Below are positions 1 to 6,627 of a stretch of DNA of 10,274 nt, piece by piece (position 1 is the stretch's first letter; each line of letters begins with the position of its first letter). The notes under the pieces are model-generated. The model was given only the letters and a program-made list of their open reading frames with translations. It was not told the DNA's origin and searched no databases. Both the position numbers and the translations under genes were made by a program. Origin of the DNA: an uncultured Lachnospiraceae bacterium (GTDB lineage: Bacteria > Bacillota > Clostridia > Lachnospirales > Lachnospiraceae); the NCBI GenBank assembly GCA_905236275.1, contig CAJOPI010000060.1, positions 1-10,274 on the forward strand. Direction: 5' to 3'.

Positions 1-22
1 ACGAGAATGCGAATATGGGGGA

Positions 23-54
23 GGATTGTGGGAGTGCGAAGCACGAAACAATCC
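23..54. other. Nested stem-loop upstream of pflB
   Basis: GGATTGT (23-29) pairs perfectly with ACAATCC (48-54). Inside that, GTGC (34-37) pairs with GCAC (41-44) around a GAA loop. No T-run follows on the plus strand, so it is not a classical intrinsic terminator of an upstream gene. It could be the remains of a 3' hairpin or one copy of a small dispersed palindromic repeat. The pairing is seen directly; the role is unknown. Confidence 0.45.
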
Positions 55-107
55 GTAGGAATCATTTTGCACTATAGTCATTTATTTTAATACAGAAAGG
101 AATTACT
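55..107 (+). promoter_or_regulatory. pflB leader and ribosome-binding site
   Basis: This is the only upstream space for pflB expression visible in the window. A clear Shine-Dalgarno sequence (AAAGGA, 96-101) lies 6 nt before the ATG. Possible promoter boxes are weak: TATAGT at 73-78 is -10-like but has no good -35, and TTGCAC at 67-72 is -35-like but no good -10 follows at normal spacing. The promoter may lie further upstream, outside the window. A reading frame open from base 1 to 90 has no recognisable protein character and is not called. Confidence 0.3.
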
Positions 108-2366
108 ATGGCAAATCACGAGTTTACACAGTGGGAAGGTTTCGTAGGTCGCGTTTGGAAAGATAACGTTGATGTGCGTGACTTCATTCAGAACAACTAC
201 ACTCCTTATGACGGAGATGAGTCTTTCCTTTCAGCTCCTACAGAGGCTACCAACAAGCTCTGGGGCAAGCTTCAGGAGCTTCAGGCACAGGAGCGTGCAA
301 AGGGCGGTGTCCTTGATATGGATACAGATATTGTATCTTCTCTTACTTCTCATGGAGCAGGCTACATATCAGAAGAGCTCAAGGACTTAGAGCAGATCGT
401 CGGTCTTCAGACTGACAAACCTCTTAAGAGAGCATTTATGCCTTTCGGTGGTATCACTATGGCGGAACAGTCATGCAGAATGTACGGCTATGAGCCCAGC
501 GAAAAGCTCCACGAGATTTTTACAAAATATCACAAAACACACAACCAGGGCGTATTTGACATTTACACTCCGGAGATGAAGAAAGCCCGTCACAATAAGA
601 TCCTTACGGGTCTTCCTGACACTTACGGACGCGGACGTATCGTAGGCGATTACAGAAGAGTTGCACTTTACGGTATCGATTATCTTATCGAGAAAAAGCA
701 GGCTGACTTCGCAGCTACAGAGCGTCAGGGTATGCGTCGCTATGATTTCCAGCTTCGTGAGGAGATTACAGACCAGATCAATGCTCTTAAGGGTATGAAG
801 GAAATGGCTGCTATCTACGGCATCGATATTTCCAAGCCTGCCTCTACAGCCAAGGAAGCTGTTCAGTGGTTATACTTCGGTTATCTTGCTGCAATCAAGA
901 CACAGAACGGTGCTGCCATGTCAGTAGGACGTGTTTCTACCTTCCTTGATATCTACTTCTCACGTGATCTTGCAAAGGGAATCATCACAGAAGAAGAGGC
1001 ACAGGAGATCATTGACCACTTTACAATGAAGTGCCGTATGGTTAAATTTGCACGTATCGAGTCCTACAACCAGCTCTTCTCAGGAGATCCTGTATGGGCT
1101 ACTCTTGAAGTTGGCGGAATCGGTCTTGACGGACGTCACCAGGTTACAAAGACCTGCTACAGATTCCTTCACACACTTGAGAACATGGGACCTTCACCAG
1201 AGCCAAACCTTACAGTTATGTACTCTAGCCGCTTGCCTTTAAACTTCAAGAAGTACGCTGCTAAGATTTCTGTTACTACATCTTCAATCCAGTACGAGAA
1301 CGATGATGTTATGCGTGTTACATGGGGCGATGATTACTCAATCTGCTGCTGTGTATCTGCTACAGAGACAGGTAAGGAGCTTCAGTTCTTCGGTGCACGT
1401 GCCAACCTTGCCAAGTGTCTCCTTTACGCTATCAACGGCGGTGTTGATGAAAAGACGGGAGACCAGGTCGGACCGGAGTACAAGGCAATCACCTCCGAGT
1501 ATCTTGATTACGATGAGGTCATGCACAAATTTGACCAGATGATGGACTGGCTTGCACACCTCTATGTCGGTACTCTTAACATGATTCACTACATGCACGA
1601 CAAGTACTACTATGAGGCATCACAGATGGCCCTCATCGATACACACGTACGTCGTTCATTTGCTACAGGTATTGCCGGATTCTCACACTGCGTGGATTCA
1701 CTTTCAGCTATCAAATATGCCAAGGTTAAGGCTATCCGCGATGAAAATGGAATCACGAAGGACTTTGAGATTGAGGGAGACTTCCCGCGTTACGGTAATG
1801 ATGACGACAGAGCCGATGATATCGCTGTCTGGCTTCTTCGCACCTTCATGGGCAAGCTTCGCCACATCCATACGTACAGGGATTCAGAGGCTACAACCTC
1901 TATCCTTACGATTACCTCAAACGTTGTTTATGGTAAGGCTACAGGTGCTCTTCCCGATGGACGTCCCGCGGGTGAGCCGCTTTCACCCGGAGCGAACCCT
2001 GCATATGGCGCAGAAGTAAATGGTCTTATTGCATCGCTTAACTCTGTTGCCAAGCTTCCTTACGAAGAGGCTCTTGATGGAATTTCAAATACACAGACCA
2101 TCAATCCCGGTGCCCTCGGACATACAGAGGATGAGCGTGTAAACAATCTTGTCAACGTACTTGACGGTTACTTCGATCAGGGTGCACACCACCTTAACGT
2201 AAACATATTTGGCAAGGAGAAGCTCATCGATGCCATGGAGCATCCTGAGAAGCCTGAGTATGCTAACTTCACTATCCGCGTTTCAGGATATGCTGTTAAG
2301 TTCATCGACCTTACTAAGGAGCAGCAGCTCGATGTTATTTCCCGTACTTGTCACGAGGCACTTTGA
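108..2366 (+). CDS. pflB: Formate C-acetyltransferase (pyruvate formate-lyase)
   Basis: Cytosolic glycyl-radical enzyme converting pyruvate and CoA to acetyl-CoA and formate, the central anaerobic step of mixed-acid fermentation. The 752-residue length is close to E. coli PflB (760). The catalytic cysteine pair is C414-C415, within ICCCVS and followed by the family block [11 protein letters not shown]. The C-terminal glycyl-radical loop RVSGYAVKF places the radical glycine at G727, about 25 residues from the end as expected. The substrate-radical domain fills the N-terminal and middle parts. The ATG at 108 has AAAGGA 6 nt upstream. pflA follows after 39 nt, the usual activase pairing. An extra cysteine (C413) sits where E. 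coli has alanine. Related glycyl-radical enzymes such as glycerol or choline lyases are unlikely, because the CC pair and the PFL-specific C-terminus are present. Confidence 0.98.
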   Translation: MANHEFTQWEGFVGRVWKDNVDVRDFIQNNYTPYDGDESFLSAPTEATNKLWGKLQELQAQERAKGGVLDMDTDIVSSLTSHGAGYISEELKDLEQIVGLQTDKPLKRAFMPFGGITMAEQSCRMYGYEPSEKLHEIFTKYHKTHNQGVFDIYTPEMKKARHNKILTGLPDTYGRGRIVGDYRRVALYGIDYLIEKKQADFAATERQGMRRYDFQLREEITDQINALKGMKEMAAIYGIDISKPASTAKEAVQWLYFGYLAAIKTQNGAAMSVGRVSTFLDIYFSRDLAKGIITEEEAQEIIDHFTMKCRMVKFARIESYNQLFSGDPVWATLEVGGIGLDGRHQVTKTCYRFLHTLENMGPSPEPNLTVMYSSRLPLNFKKYAAKISVTTSSIQYENDDVMRVTWGDDYSICCCVSATETGKELQFFGARANLAKCLLYAINGGVDEKTGDQVGPEYKAITSEYLDYDEVMHKFDQMMDWLAHLYVGTLNMIHYMHDKYYYEASQMALIDTHVRRSFATGIAGFSHCVDSLSAIKYAKVKAIRDENGITKDFEIEGDFPRYGNDDDRADDIAVWLLRTFMGKLRHIHTYRDSEATTSILTITSNVVYGKATGALPDGRPAGEPLSPGANPAYGAEVNGLIASLNSVAKLPYEEALDGISNTQTINPGALGHTEDERVNNLVNVLDGYFDQGAHHLNVNIFGKEKLIDAMEHPEKPEYANFTIRVSGYAVKFIDLTKEQQLDVISRTCHEAL

Positions 2367-2405
2367 GCTTAAATTAACAGGTGCCTGAAATATTGGAGCA
2401 GGTAA

Positions 2406-3140
2406 ATGAGTGAGATTATTGGTTATATAAATAAGTTAGAAAGCTTCGGGGCTGTTGACGGCCCCGGAGTCAGATATATCATTTTCCTGAGCGGATGCAG
2501 GATGAGATGCGCTTTCTGCCACAATCCTGAGACCTGGGAAGAGGGTAAAGGCCAGCAGTTTACAGCTGACGGGCTTTTGAAAAAGGCACTGCGTTTTAAG
2601 CCCTATTGGAAGAACGGCGGCGGTATAACGGTGAGTGGCGGCGAGCCCCTTCTTCAGATCGACTTTTTACTGGAGCTGTTCAGTAAGGCAAAGGCTGCCG
2701 GGGTAAACACCTGCATTGATACAGCCGGAGAGCCTTTCACTCATGAGGAAGCTTTTTATTCTAAATGGAAAGAGCTGATGAGTCTTACCGACACAGTTCT
2801 TTTAGATATCAAAAATATTGATCCAGATGCTCACAGGGAGCTTACCGGCGTGGATAACGCCAATATCCTTGAAATGGCAAAAGAAATTTCAGATATGGGA
2901 ATACCAACCTGGATACGCCACGTCCTGGTCCCCGGAGGCAGTGATAATGATGACTACCTCCGCCGCACCAGGGAGTTCATAGACAGTTTGTCTTCTGTAG
3001 AGAAGGTGGAGGTTCTTCCTTATCACACCCTGGGCGTTCCAAAATACCGGGAGCTGGGAATCAGTTATCGTTTGGAGGGCGTGGAATCGCCGACACAGGA
3101 GCGCATTGAAAATGCCAAAAAAATACTGGGAGCTATCTAA
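2406..3140 (+). CDS. pflA: Pyruvate formate-lyase activating enzyme
   Basis: Radical SAM enzyme that abstracts a hydrogen from the glycine of PflB, using a 4Fe-4S cluster and S-adenosylmethionine to generate 5'-deoxyadenosyl radical. The cluster motif CxxxCxxC is C31, C35 and C38 in GCRMRCAFCHNPETW, as in E. coli PflA. The SAM-binding GGEP motif is at residues 78-81. The 244-residue length matches the single-cluster PflA type, without the extra ferredoxin insert found in activases of other glycyl-radical enzymes. The start is supported by GGAG at 2395-2398, 7 nt before the ATG. It lies 39 nt after pflB on the same strand, so the two are almost certainly co-transcribed. It converges with pgi across a 66-nt gap. 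Confidence 0.97.
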   Translation: MSEIIGYINKLESFGAVDGPGVRYIIFLSGCRMRCAFCHNPETWEEGKGQQFTADGLLKKALRFKPYWKNGGGITVSGGEPLLQIDFLLELFSKAKAAGVNTCIDTAGEPFTHEEAFYSKWKELMSLTDTVLLDIKNIDPDAHRELTGVDNANILEMAKEISDMGIPTWIRHVLVPGGSDNDDYLRRTREFIDSLSSVEKVEVLPYHTLGVPKYRELGISYRLEGVESPTQERIENAKKILGAI

Positions 3141-3144
3141 GGAA

Positions 3145-3172
3145 CTGTTACAAACACATTATAGTGTGACAG
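3145..3172 (+). terminator. Stem-loop after pflA (weak terminator candidate)
   Basis: CTGTTACA (3145-3152) can pair with TGTGACAG (3165-3172), with one G-U pair when transcribed on the plus strand. An inner ACAC/GTGT pairing is also possible. It begins 5 nt after the pflA stop, so it is well placed to end the pflBA transcript. No U-tract follows, so an intrinsic terminator is doubtful. It may instead be part of the repeat element that starts at 3175. Confidence 0.35.
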
Positions 3173-3174
3173 CC

Positions 3175-3201
3175 TGACATCACTTTTGACCCTGATATCA
3201 T
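3175..3201 (+). repeat. 27-bp inverted repeat, copy A
   Basis: This 27-bp sequence is the exact reverse complement of 6522-6548. It reads TGACATCA, then a 10-nt middle CTTTTGACCC, then TGATATCA and a final T. The outer octamers are near-palindromic versions of TGAYRTCA. Copy A fills most of the convergent gap between pflA and pgi, 5 bp beyond the pgi stop. No transposase or target duplication accompanies it. It may belong to a dispersed intergenic repeat family or be a regulator binding site. Confidence 0.85.
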
Positions 3202-3206
3202 TTTAC

Positions 3207-4787
3207 TTAGATATTCAATAATCTGCTGTACTCTGCGAGTGCACCTTCCGTTTCATGTGCAAGAACCCTCTTTGCAAGGACTTTTCCAAGCTGAACACCT
3301 TCCTGGTCGAAGCTGTTTACATTCCATACAAAGCCCTGGAACATGACCTTGTTCTCGAAGTGTGCAAGGAGCGCACCAAGAGCCGCAGGTGTAAGCTTGT
3401 CACCGATTATTATACTTGAAGGACGTCCGCCCTCGAAGTTCTTATTCTTGTTCTCATCCTCTTTACCGCAGGCAAACGCAACAATCTGTGCCGCAACATT
3501 CGCGCAGAGCTTCTGCTGGCTTGTGCTTCCCTGAATGTCCACGTCGTTTCCGATCTGGCTGTTCTTAAAGCCGATGAACTGAAGCGGTATGATATCCGTT
3601 CCCTGGTGAAGAAGCTGATAGAAAGAGTGCTGTCCGTTTGTTCCGGGCTCACCGAAGATAACCGGTCCTGTTACATAATCAATATCCTCTCCGAAACGGT
3701 TTACAGACTTTCCGTTTGATTCCATATCAAGCTGCTGCAGATGGGCAGGGAAACGGCTGAGTGCCTGTGAGTAAGGAAGCACCGCAGTACTCGGATATCC
3801 AAGAACATTTCTCTCATAGAAACCAATCATTGCATCAAGCATTGCCGGGTTCTCAAGCAGGTTCTTCTTTGCTGCAAGCTTATCCTCTGCTGCTGCGCCG
3901 TCAAGAAACTCAGCGAATACATCCGGACCGAATGCAAGCGAAAGCACTGCGCCGCCTACACCGGAGGTTGAAGAATATCTTCCGCCGATGTAATCATCCA
4001 TATAAAATGCCTCGATAAAGTCATCGCTCTTTGCAAGCGGTGAAGTCTCGGAGGTAACCGCGATCATGTGATCCGAGGATAATAAGCCCGCCTTTTTAAG
4101 AGCATCCGTAACGAAGGACTGGTTTGTAAGCGTTTCAAGTGTTGTACCTGACTTTGAAACAAGAATGAAGATCGAGTGTGCAACGTCAATTGAATTCAAT
4201 ACTGCGGAAGCATCATCAGGATCCACGTTACTGATAAATTTTGCCTCCATTTTGAATTTTCCGTTCTGCTTTGCCCAGTTCTCCAATGCAAGATACATTG
4301 CGCGGGGACCTAAATCACTTCCGCCGATACCTATCTGAACTACAGTTGTGAACTTTTCTCCTGCTGCATTTGTTATCCGGCCTGAATGTACCTTTTCCGC
4401 AAATTCAGCAATCCTTTTCTGCTCATTTATATAAAACTCTCTCTTGTCAACGCCGTCAGCCTCAACCTTATTTCCAAGCTGTCCTCTTGTAAGGTGGTGA
4501 AGAACCATACGCTTCTCGCCTGTGTTGATAACTGCCCCGTTGTAAAGCTCTTCAAATTTCTCTGCAAGCTGGGCTTCCTCAGCAAGCTTCTTCAGAGCTT
4601 CGAGTACCTTATCATCAACTTCCTTTGCTGCATAATTAAATGCAAGGTTTCCAGCCATCGGCACAGAGTATTTCTTTACTCTTTCAGCTCCGTTCTCCTC
4701 AGACATAACTTCTTTGAGGTCTACTTTCTTTACAGCCTTAAGTTCTTCATAGGAAGCAAGTGTGTCAAGATTTTTCCAGTTTATCAT
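3207..4787 (-). CDS. pgi: Glucose-6-phosphate isomerase
   Basis: Cytosolic glycolytic enzyme interconverting glucose 6-phosphate and fructose 6-phosphate. It has two SIS sugar-phosphate-binding domains: IGIGGSDLGPRA at about 152-163 and SKSGTTLET at 211-219. PGI signature 1 is YIGGRYSSTSG (about 266-276). The active-site stretch GEPGTNGQH places E380 and H387. Signature 2, FDQEGVQLGK, ends at K502, matching the conserved C-terminal catalytic lysine. At 526 residues it is nearer the long PGI type (E. coli 549) than the roughly 450-residue Bacillus type. AAGGAG lies 9 nt before the ATG. It follows the HIT gene by 17 nt and is the last gene of the ahcY-hit-pgi operon. It has no clear terminator of its own, only repeat copy A 5 bp past its stop. 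Confidence 0.97.
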   Translation of the reverse strand: MINWKNLDTLASYEELKAVKKVDLKEVMSEENGAERVKKYSVPMAGNLAFNYAAKEVDDKVLEALKKLAEEAQLAEKFEELYNGAVINTGEKRMVLHHLTRGQLGNKVEADGVDKREFYINEQKRIAEFAEKVHSGRITNAAGEKFTTVVQIGIGGSDLGPRAMYLALENWAKQNGKFKMEAKFISNVDPDDASAVLNSIDVAHSIFILVSKSGTTLETLTNQSFVTDALKKAGLLSSDHMIAVTSETSPLAKSDDFIEAFYMDDYIGGRYSSTSGVGGAVLSLAFGPDVFAEFLDGAAAEDKLAAKKNLLENPAMLDAMIGFYERNVLGYPSTAVLPYSQALSRFPAHLQQLDMESNGKSVNRFGEDIDYVTGPVIFGEPGTNGQHSFYQLLHQGTDIIPLQFIGFKNSQIGNDVDIQGSTSQQKLCANVAAQIVAFACGKEDENKNKNFEGGRPSSIIIGDKLTPAALGALLAHFENKVMFQGFVWNVNSFDQEGVQLGKVLAKRVLAHETEGALAEYSRLLNI

Positions 4788-4804
4788 CTCTCAGATCTCC
4801 TTTT

Positions 4805-5209
4805 TTATTTAAGTAATTCAGCTATTTCCTTAAGTTCCTCATCAGATGGTTTTCCGGGCTTCCAGCCTATCTTCTGCCCGTCATCCTTGTAACGCGGAAT
4901 CAGGTGCAGATGGAAATGAAATACTGTCTGTCCGGCAAGTTCACCATTATTCTGAACTATATTGAAGCCTTCCGCACCAAGTTTTCCGGTCATCTCAGAA
5001 GCCATTTTCTTTGCGAGAACAAATACCTTTGATGCAAGCTCATCAGGAAGTTCATAGATGTTTGCACAATGCTCTTTCGGAAGAATAAGCGCATGTCCCT
5101 TTGTTGCCGGACCCGCATCAAGGATCACCCTGAAATCATCATCCTCATAAATAGTGTTCGTCTCGAAGACACCATTTGCCAGTTTACAAAAAATGCAATC
5201 GTCCTTCAT
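4805..5209 (-). CDS. HIT-family (histidine triad) nucleotide hydrolase
   Basis: Small cytosolic histidine-triad protein of the HINT/Hit branch. Such proteins usually hydrolyse adenosine phosphoramidates or AMP-lysine-type nucleoside monophosphate conjugates; the substrate here is unknown. With the start used here it has 134 residues. The triad motif HFHLHLIP gives H98, H100 and H102, with H100 the expected nucleophile. The N-terminal CIFCK (C5, C8) together with later histidines resembles the zinc site of HINT proteins. The longest frame would add five residues (from 5224), but AGGAGG at 5216-5221 sits 6 nt before the ATG at 5209 and overlaps that extension, so the inner start is preferred. 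It lies between ahcY (37-nt gap) and pgi (17-nt gap), in one operon. Confidence 0.93.
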   Translation of the reverse strand: MKDDCIFCKLANGVFETNTIYEDDDFRVILDAGPATKGHALILPKEHCANIYELPDELASKVFVLAKKMASEMTGKLGAEGFNIVQNNGELAGQTVFHFHLHLIPRYKDDGQKIGWKPGKPSDEELKEIAELLK

Positions 5210-5215
5210 TTTCAG

Positions 5216-5221
5216 CCTCCT
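5216..5221 (-). promoter_or_regulatory. Ribosome-binding site deciding the HIT gene start
   Basis: A perfect AGGAGG on the minus strand lies 6 nt before the ATG at 5209. The upstream in-frame ATG at 5224 has no such site and would place this sequence inside the coding region. Confidence 0.8.
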
Positions 5222-5246
5222 CATTAAATTACATATGTATAGTTAA

Positions 5247-6494
5247 TTAAAGTCCTGATTCATTAAGGTATTTTTCCTGTTCAGGTGTGAGTCTGTCGAT
5301 TTCCTTGCCGAGGAATGCAAGCTTCTTTACTGCTACCTCTCGGTCAACCTCTTCCGGAACATCAATGAGCATTTCCTTCAGCTCACCCTTATGCTCTACG
5401 AGGTATTTAGCGGAAAGTGCCTGTATTGCAAAGGACATATCCATAATTTCTGCCGGGTGTCCGTCGCCGCAGGCAAGATTTACAAGTCTTCCCTCTCCGA
5501 GAACGTAAATCCATCTGCCGTTGTTCAGCTTATAACCAATTATATTGTTTCTCATCTCTGCACTCTCAACAGAGATTTCGCGAAGACGTGCCATATCAAT
5601 CTCGCAGTCAAAATGACCTGCATTGCAGAGGATAGCACCATCCTTAAGATTATAGAAGTCTTCCTCGTCTATGACCTTGTCACAGCCGGTAACCGTAACG
5701 AAGAAATCACCGAGTTTTGCAGCCTCATTCATAGGCATTACGTCAAATCCATCCATTACTGCTTCTATGGCACGAACCGGATCTATCTCGGTAACGATAA
5801 CTCTTGCGCCGAGTCCCTTCGCCCTCATTGCAACGCCCTTACCGCACCAGCCGTATCCTGCAACGACTACGACCTTTCCTGCAACAACAAGGTTTGTTGT
5901 ACGGTTGATTCCGTCCCACACTGACTGGCCTGTACCGTAACGGTTATCGAAGAAGTGCTTCATCATTGCATTGTTTACACGAACCATAGGGAACTTAAGC
6001 TTGCCTTCCCTGTTCATGGCTTCGAGACGGATTATACCTGTCGTAGTCTCCTCGCATCCGCCGATAACTCCGGGAATAAGTTCCTGAAGCTCTGTATGCA
6101 TCATGTGTACCAGGTCTCCGCCATCGTCGATGATGATATCGGGACCCGGCGAAAGAACGGCTCTTATATGTCTGTTGTATTCTTCTTCTGTTGTTCCATG
6201 CCATGCGTGAACTTCGAGTCCTTCATGAACTAATGCTGCCGCAACGTCATCCTGTGTCGAAAGCGGGTTTGAACCTGTGACGTACATTTCCGCCCCGCCT
6301 GCCTTCAGCACCAGGCAGAGATAAGCCGTCTTTGCCTCAAGATGTACTGAAAGTGCTATTTTCTTTCCTGCGAAGGGTTTTGTCTTTTCGAATTCATCGT
6401 GAAGCATCGAAAGGAGTGAGCAGTTGCGTCTTACCCATTCGATTTTTCTTAATCCTGACTCCGCAAGGTTAATGTCTTTGATTTCACTTGCCAT
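5247..6494 (-). CDS. ahcY: S-adenosylhomocysteine hydrolase family (possible S-inosylhomocysteine hydrolase)
   Basis: NAD-dependent hydrolase releasing homocysteine from SAH, or possibly from its deaminated form SIH, in methyl-cycle recycling. With the start at 6494 it has 415 residues. Visible sites are the substrate loop HLEAKTA (51-57), STQDD (79-83), DDGGDL (D124), EETTTG (E149), K179 and D183, the NAD-binding GYGWCGKG (213-220), GHF (H294) and GDGHP (H346). It lacks the roughly 40-residue insertion and the lysine/tyrosine C-terminal tail of the common bacterial and eukaryotic enzymes, as in Thermotoga and archaeal members. At the adenine-contacting loop, the human T57 and E59 positions are E53 and K55. 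An MTA/SAH deaminase gene lies just upstream on the same strand. GGAG at 6501-6504, 6 nt before the ATG, favours 6494 over the in-frame ATG at 6506. The family is certain; which substrate it uses is inference. Confidence 0.95.
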   Translation of the reverse strand: MASEIKDINLAESGLRKIEWVRRNCSLLSMLHDEFEKTKPFAGKKIALSVHLEAKTAYLCLVLKAGGAEMYVTGSNPLSTQDDVAAALVHEGLEVHAWHGTTEEEYNRHIRAVLSPGPDIIIDDGGDLVHMMHTELQELIPGVIGGCEETTTGIIRLEAMNREGKLKFPMVRVNNAMMKHFFDNRYGTGQSVWDGINRTTNLVVAGKVVVVAGYGWCGKGVAMRAKGLGARVIVTEIDPVRAIEAVMDGFDVMPMNEAAKLGDFFVTVTGCDKVIDEEDFYNLKDGAILCNAGHFDCEIDMARLREISVESAEMRNNIIGYKLNNGRWIYVLGEGRLVNLACGDGHPAEIMDMSFAIQALSAKYLVEHKGELKEMLIDVPEEVDREVAVKKLAFLGKEIDRLTPEQEKYLNESGL

Positions 6495-6500
6495 TTTTTT

Positions 6501-6504
6501 CTCC
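6501..6504 (-). promoter_or_regulatory. Ribosome-binding site deciding the ahcY start
   Basis: GGAG on the minus strand lies 6 nt before the ATG at 6494. It overlaps the alternative ATG at 6504-6506, which has no Shine-Dalgarno sequence of its own, so translation should begin at 6494. Confidence 0.65.
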
Positions 6505-6521
6505 ATTTCTGTTTTTATAAT

Positions 6522-6548
6522 ATGATATCAGGGTCAAAAGTGATGTCA
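6522..6548 (-). repeat. 27-bp inverted repeat, copy B
   Basis: Exact reverse complement of 3175-3201, with 3320 bp between the two copies. It lies upstream of ahcY and forms nearly all of its predicted promoter. The two TGAYRTCA octamers (6523-6530 and 6541-6548) lie 18 bp apart centre to centre. They could be paired operator half-sites, or in RNA a short hairpin with a G-U pair. The flanks of the two copies differ, so the repeat boundary is sharp at 27 bp. Confidence 0.85.
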
Positions 6549-6549
6549 A
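6522..6549 (-). promoter_or_regulatory. Predicted sigma-A promoter of ahcY-hit-pgi
   Basis: On the minus strand a perfect -35 box TTGACA (6544-6549) is followed after 16 nt by TATCAT (6522-6527), a five-of-six match to the -10 consensus. Transcription would begin near 6515, leaving a leader of about 20 nt before the ahcY start. That leader is too short for a riboswitch. All but one base of this promoter lies inside repeat copy B. Confidence 0.6.
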
Positions 6550-6572
6550 TATCTTGTCGTTCTGACCTTCAC

Positions 6573-6589
6573 TTAGGAACTGTTCCTAA
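6573..6589. promoter_or_regulatory. 17-bp perfect palindrome between mtaD and ahcY
   Basis: TTAGGAACTGTTCCTAA is two 8-bp arms around a single T. It lies about 40 bp beyond the mtaD stop and about 24 bp upstream of the ahcY -35 box. As DNA it could be a dimeric regulator site. As RNA it gives a 7-bp stem with a 3-nt loop, but no T-run follows in the mtaD direction, so it is a poor terminator. Its core GGAACTGTT also occurs at 3141-3149 beside repeat copy A. The rest of the 133-nt gap (6495-6627) holds only the ahcY promoter/repeat and AT-rich sequence after mtaD. Confidence 0.5.
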
Positions 6590-6627
6590 ATCACAATGAG
6601 TCACCCAACAAATATATAATTAAAAAC

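Noticed and set aside
1..90. Tail of an upstream gene in the frame open from base 1 to the TAA at 88-90
   Set aside because: The short translation resembles no protein and runs through a perfect nested stem-loop, so it is more likely non-coding.
1612..2019. 135-codon plus-strand open frame inside pflB
   Set aside because: It is out of frame within pflB, whose conserved sequence runs continuously through the region.
2378..2387. Short palindrome CAGGTGCCTG between pflB and pflA
   Set aside because: A 4-bp stem with a 2-nt centre is too small to be a convincing regulatory structure.
4386..4892. 168-codon plus-strand open frame across the pgi start and the HIT gene end
   Set aside because: It is antisense to two clear genes. 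Its hydrophobic, Ser/Leu/Phe-rich product is typical of a shadow frame.
5391..5924. 177-codon plus-strand open frame inside ahcY
   Set aside because: It is antisense to a well-supported gene, shows no recognisable domain, and is explained by ahcY codon usage.
3175..6548. Composite transposon or insertion sequence bounded by the 27-bp repeats
   Set aside because: No transposase, no target-site duplication next to the repeats, and the genes inside are housekeeping genes.
6495..6627. SAH- or SAM-responsive riboswitch upstream of ahcY
   Set aside because: The predicted transcript leader is only about 20 nt, and no known SAH or SAM riboswitch core could be recognised in the 133-nt gap.
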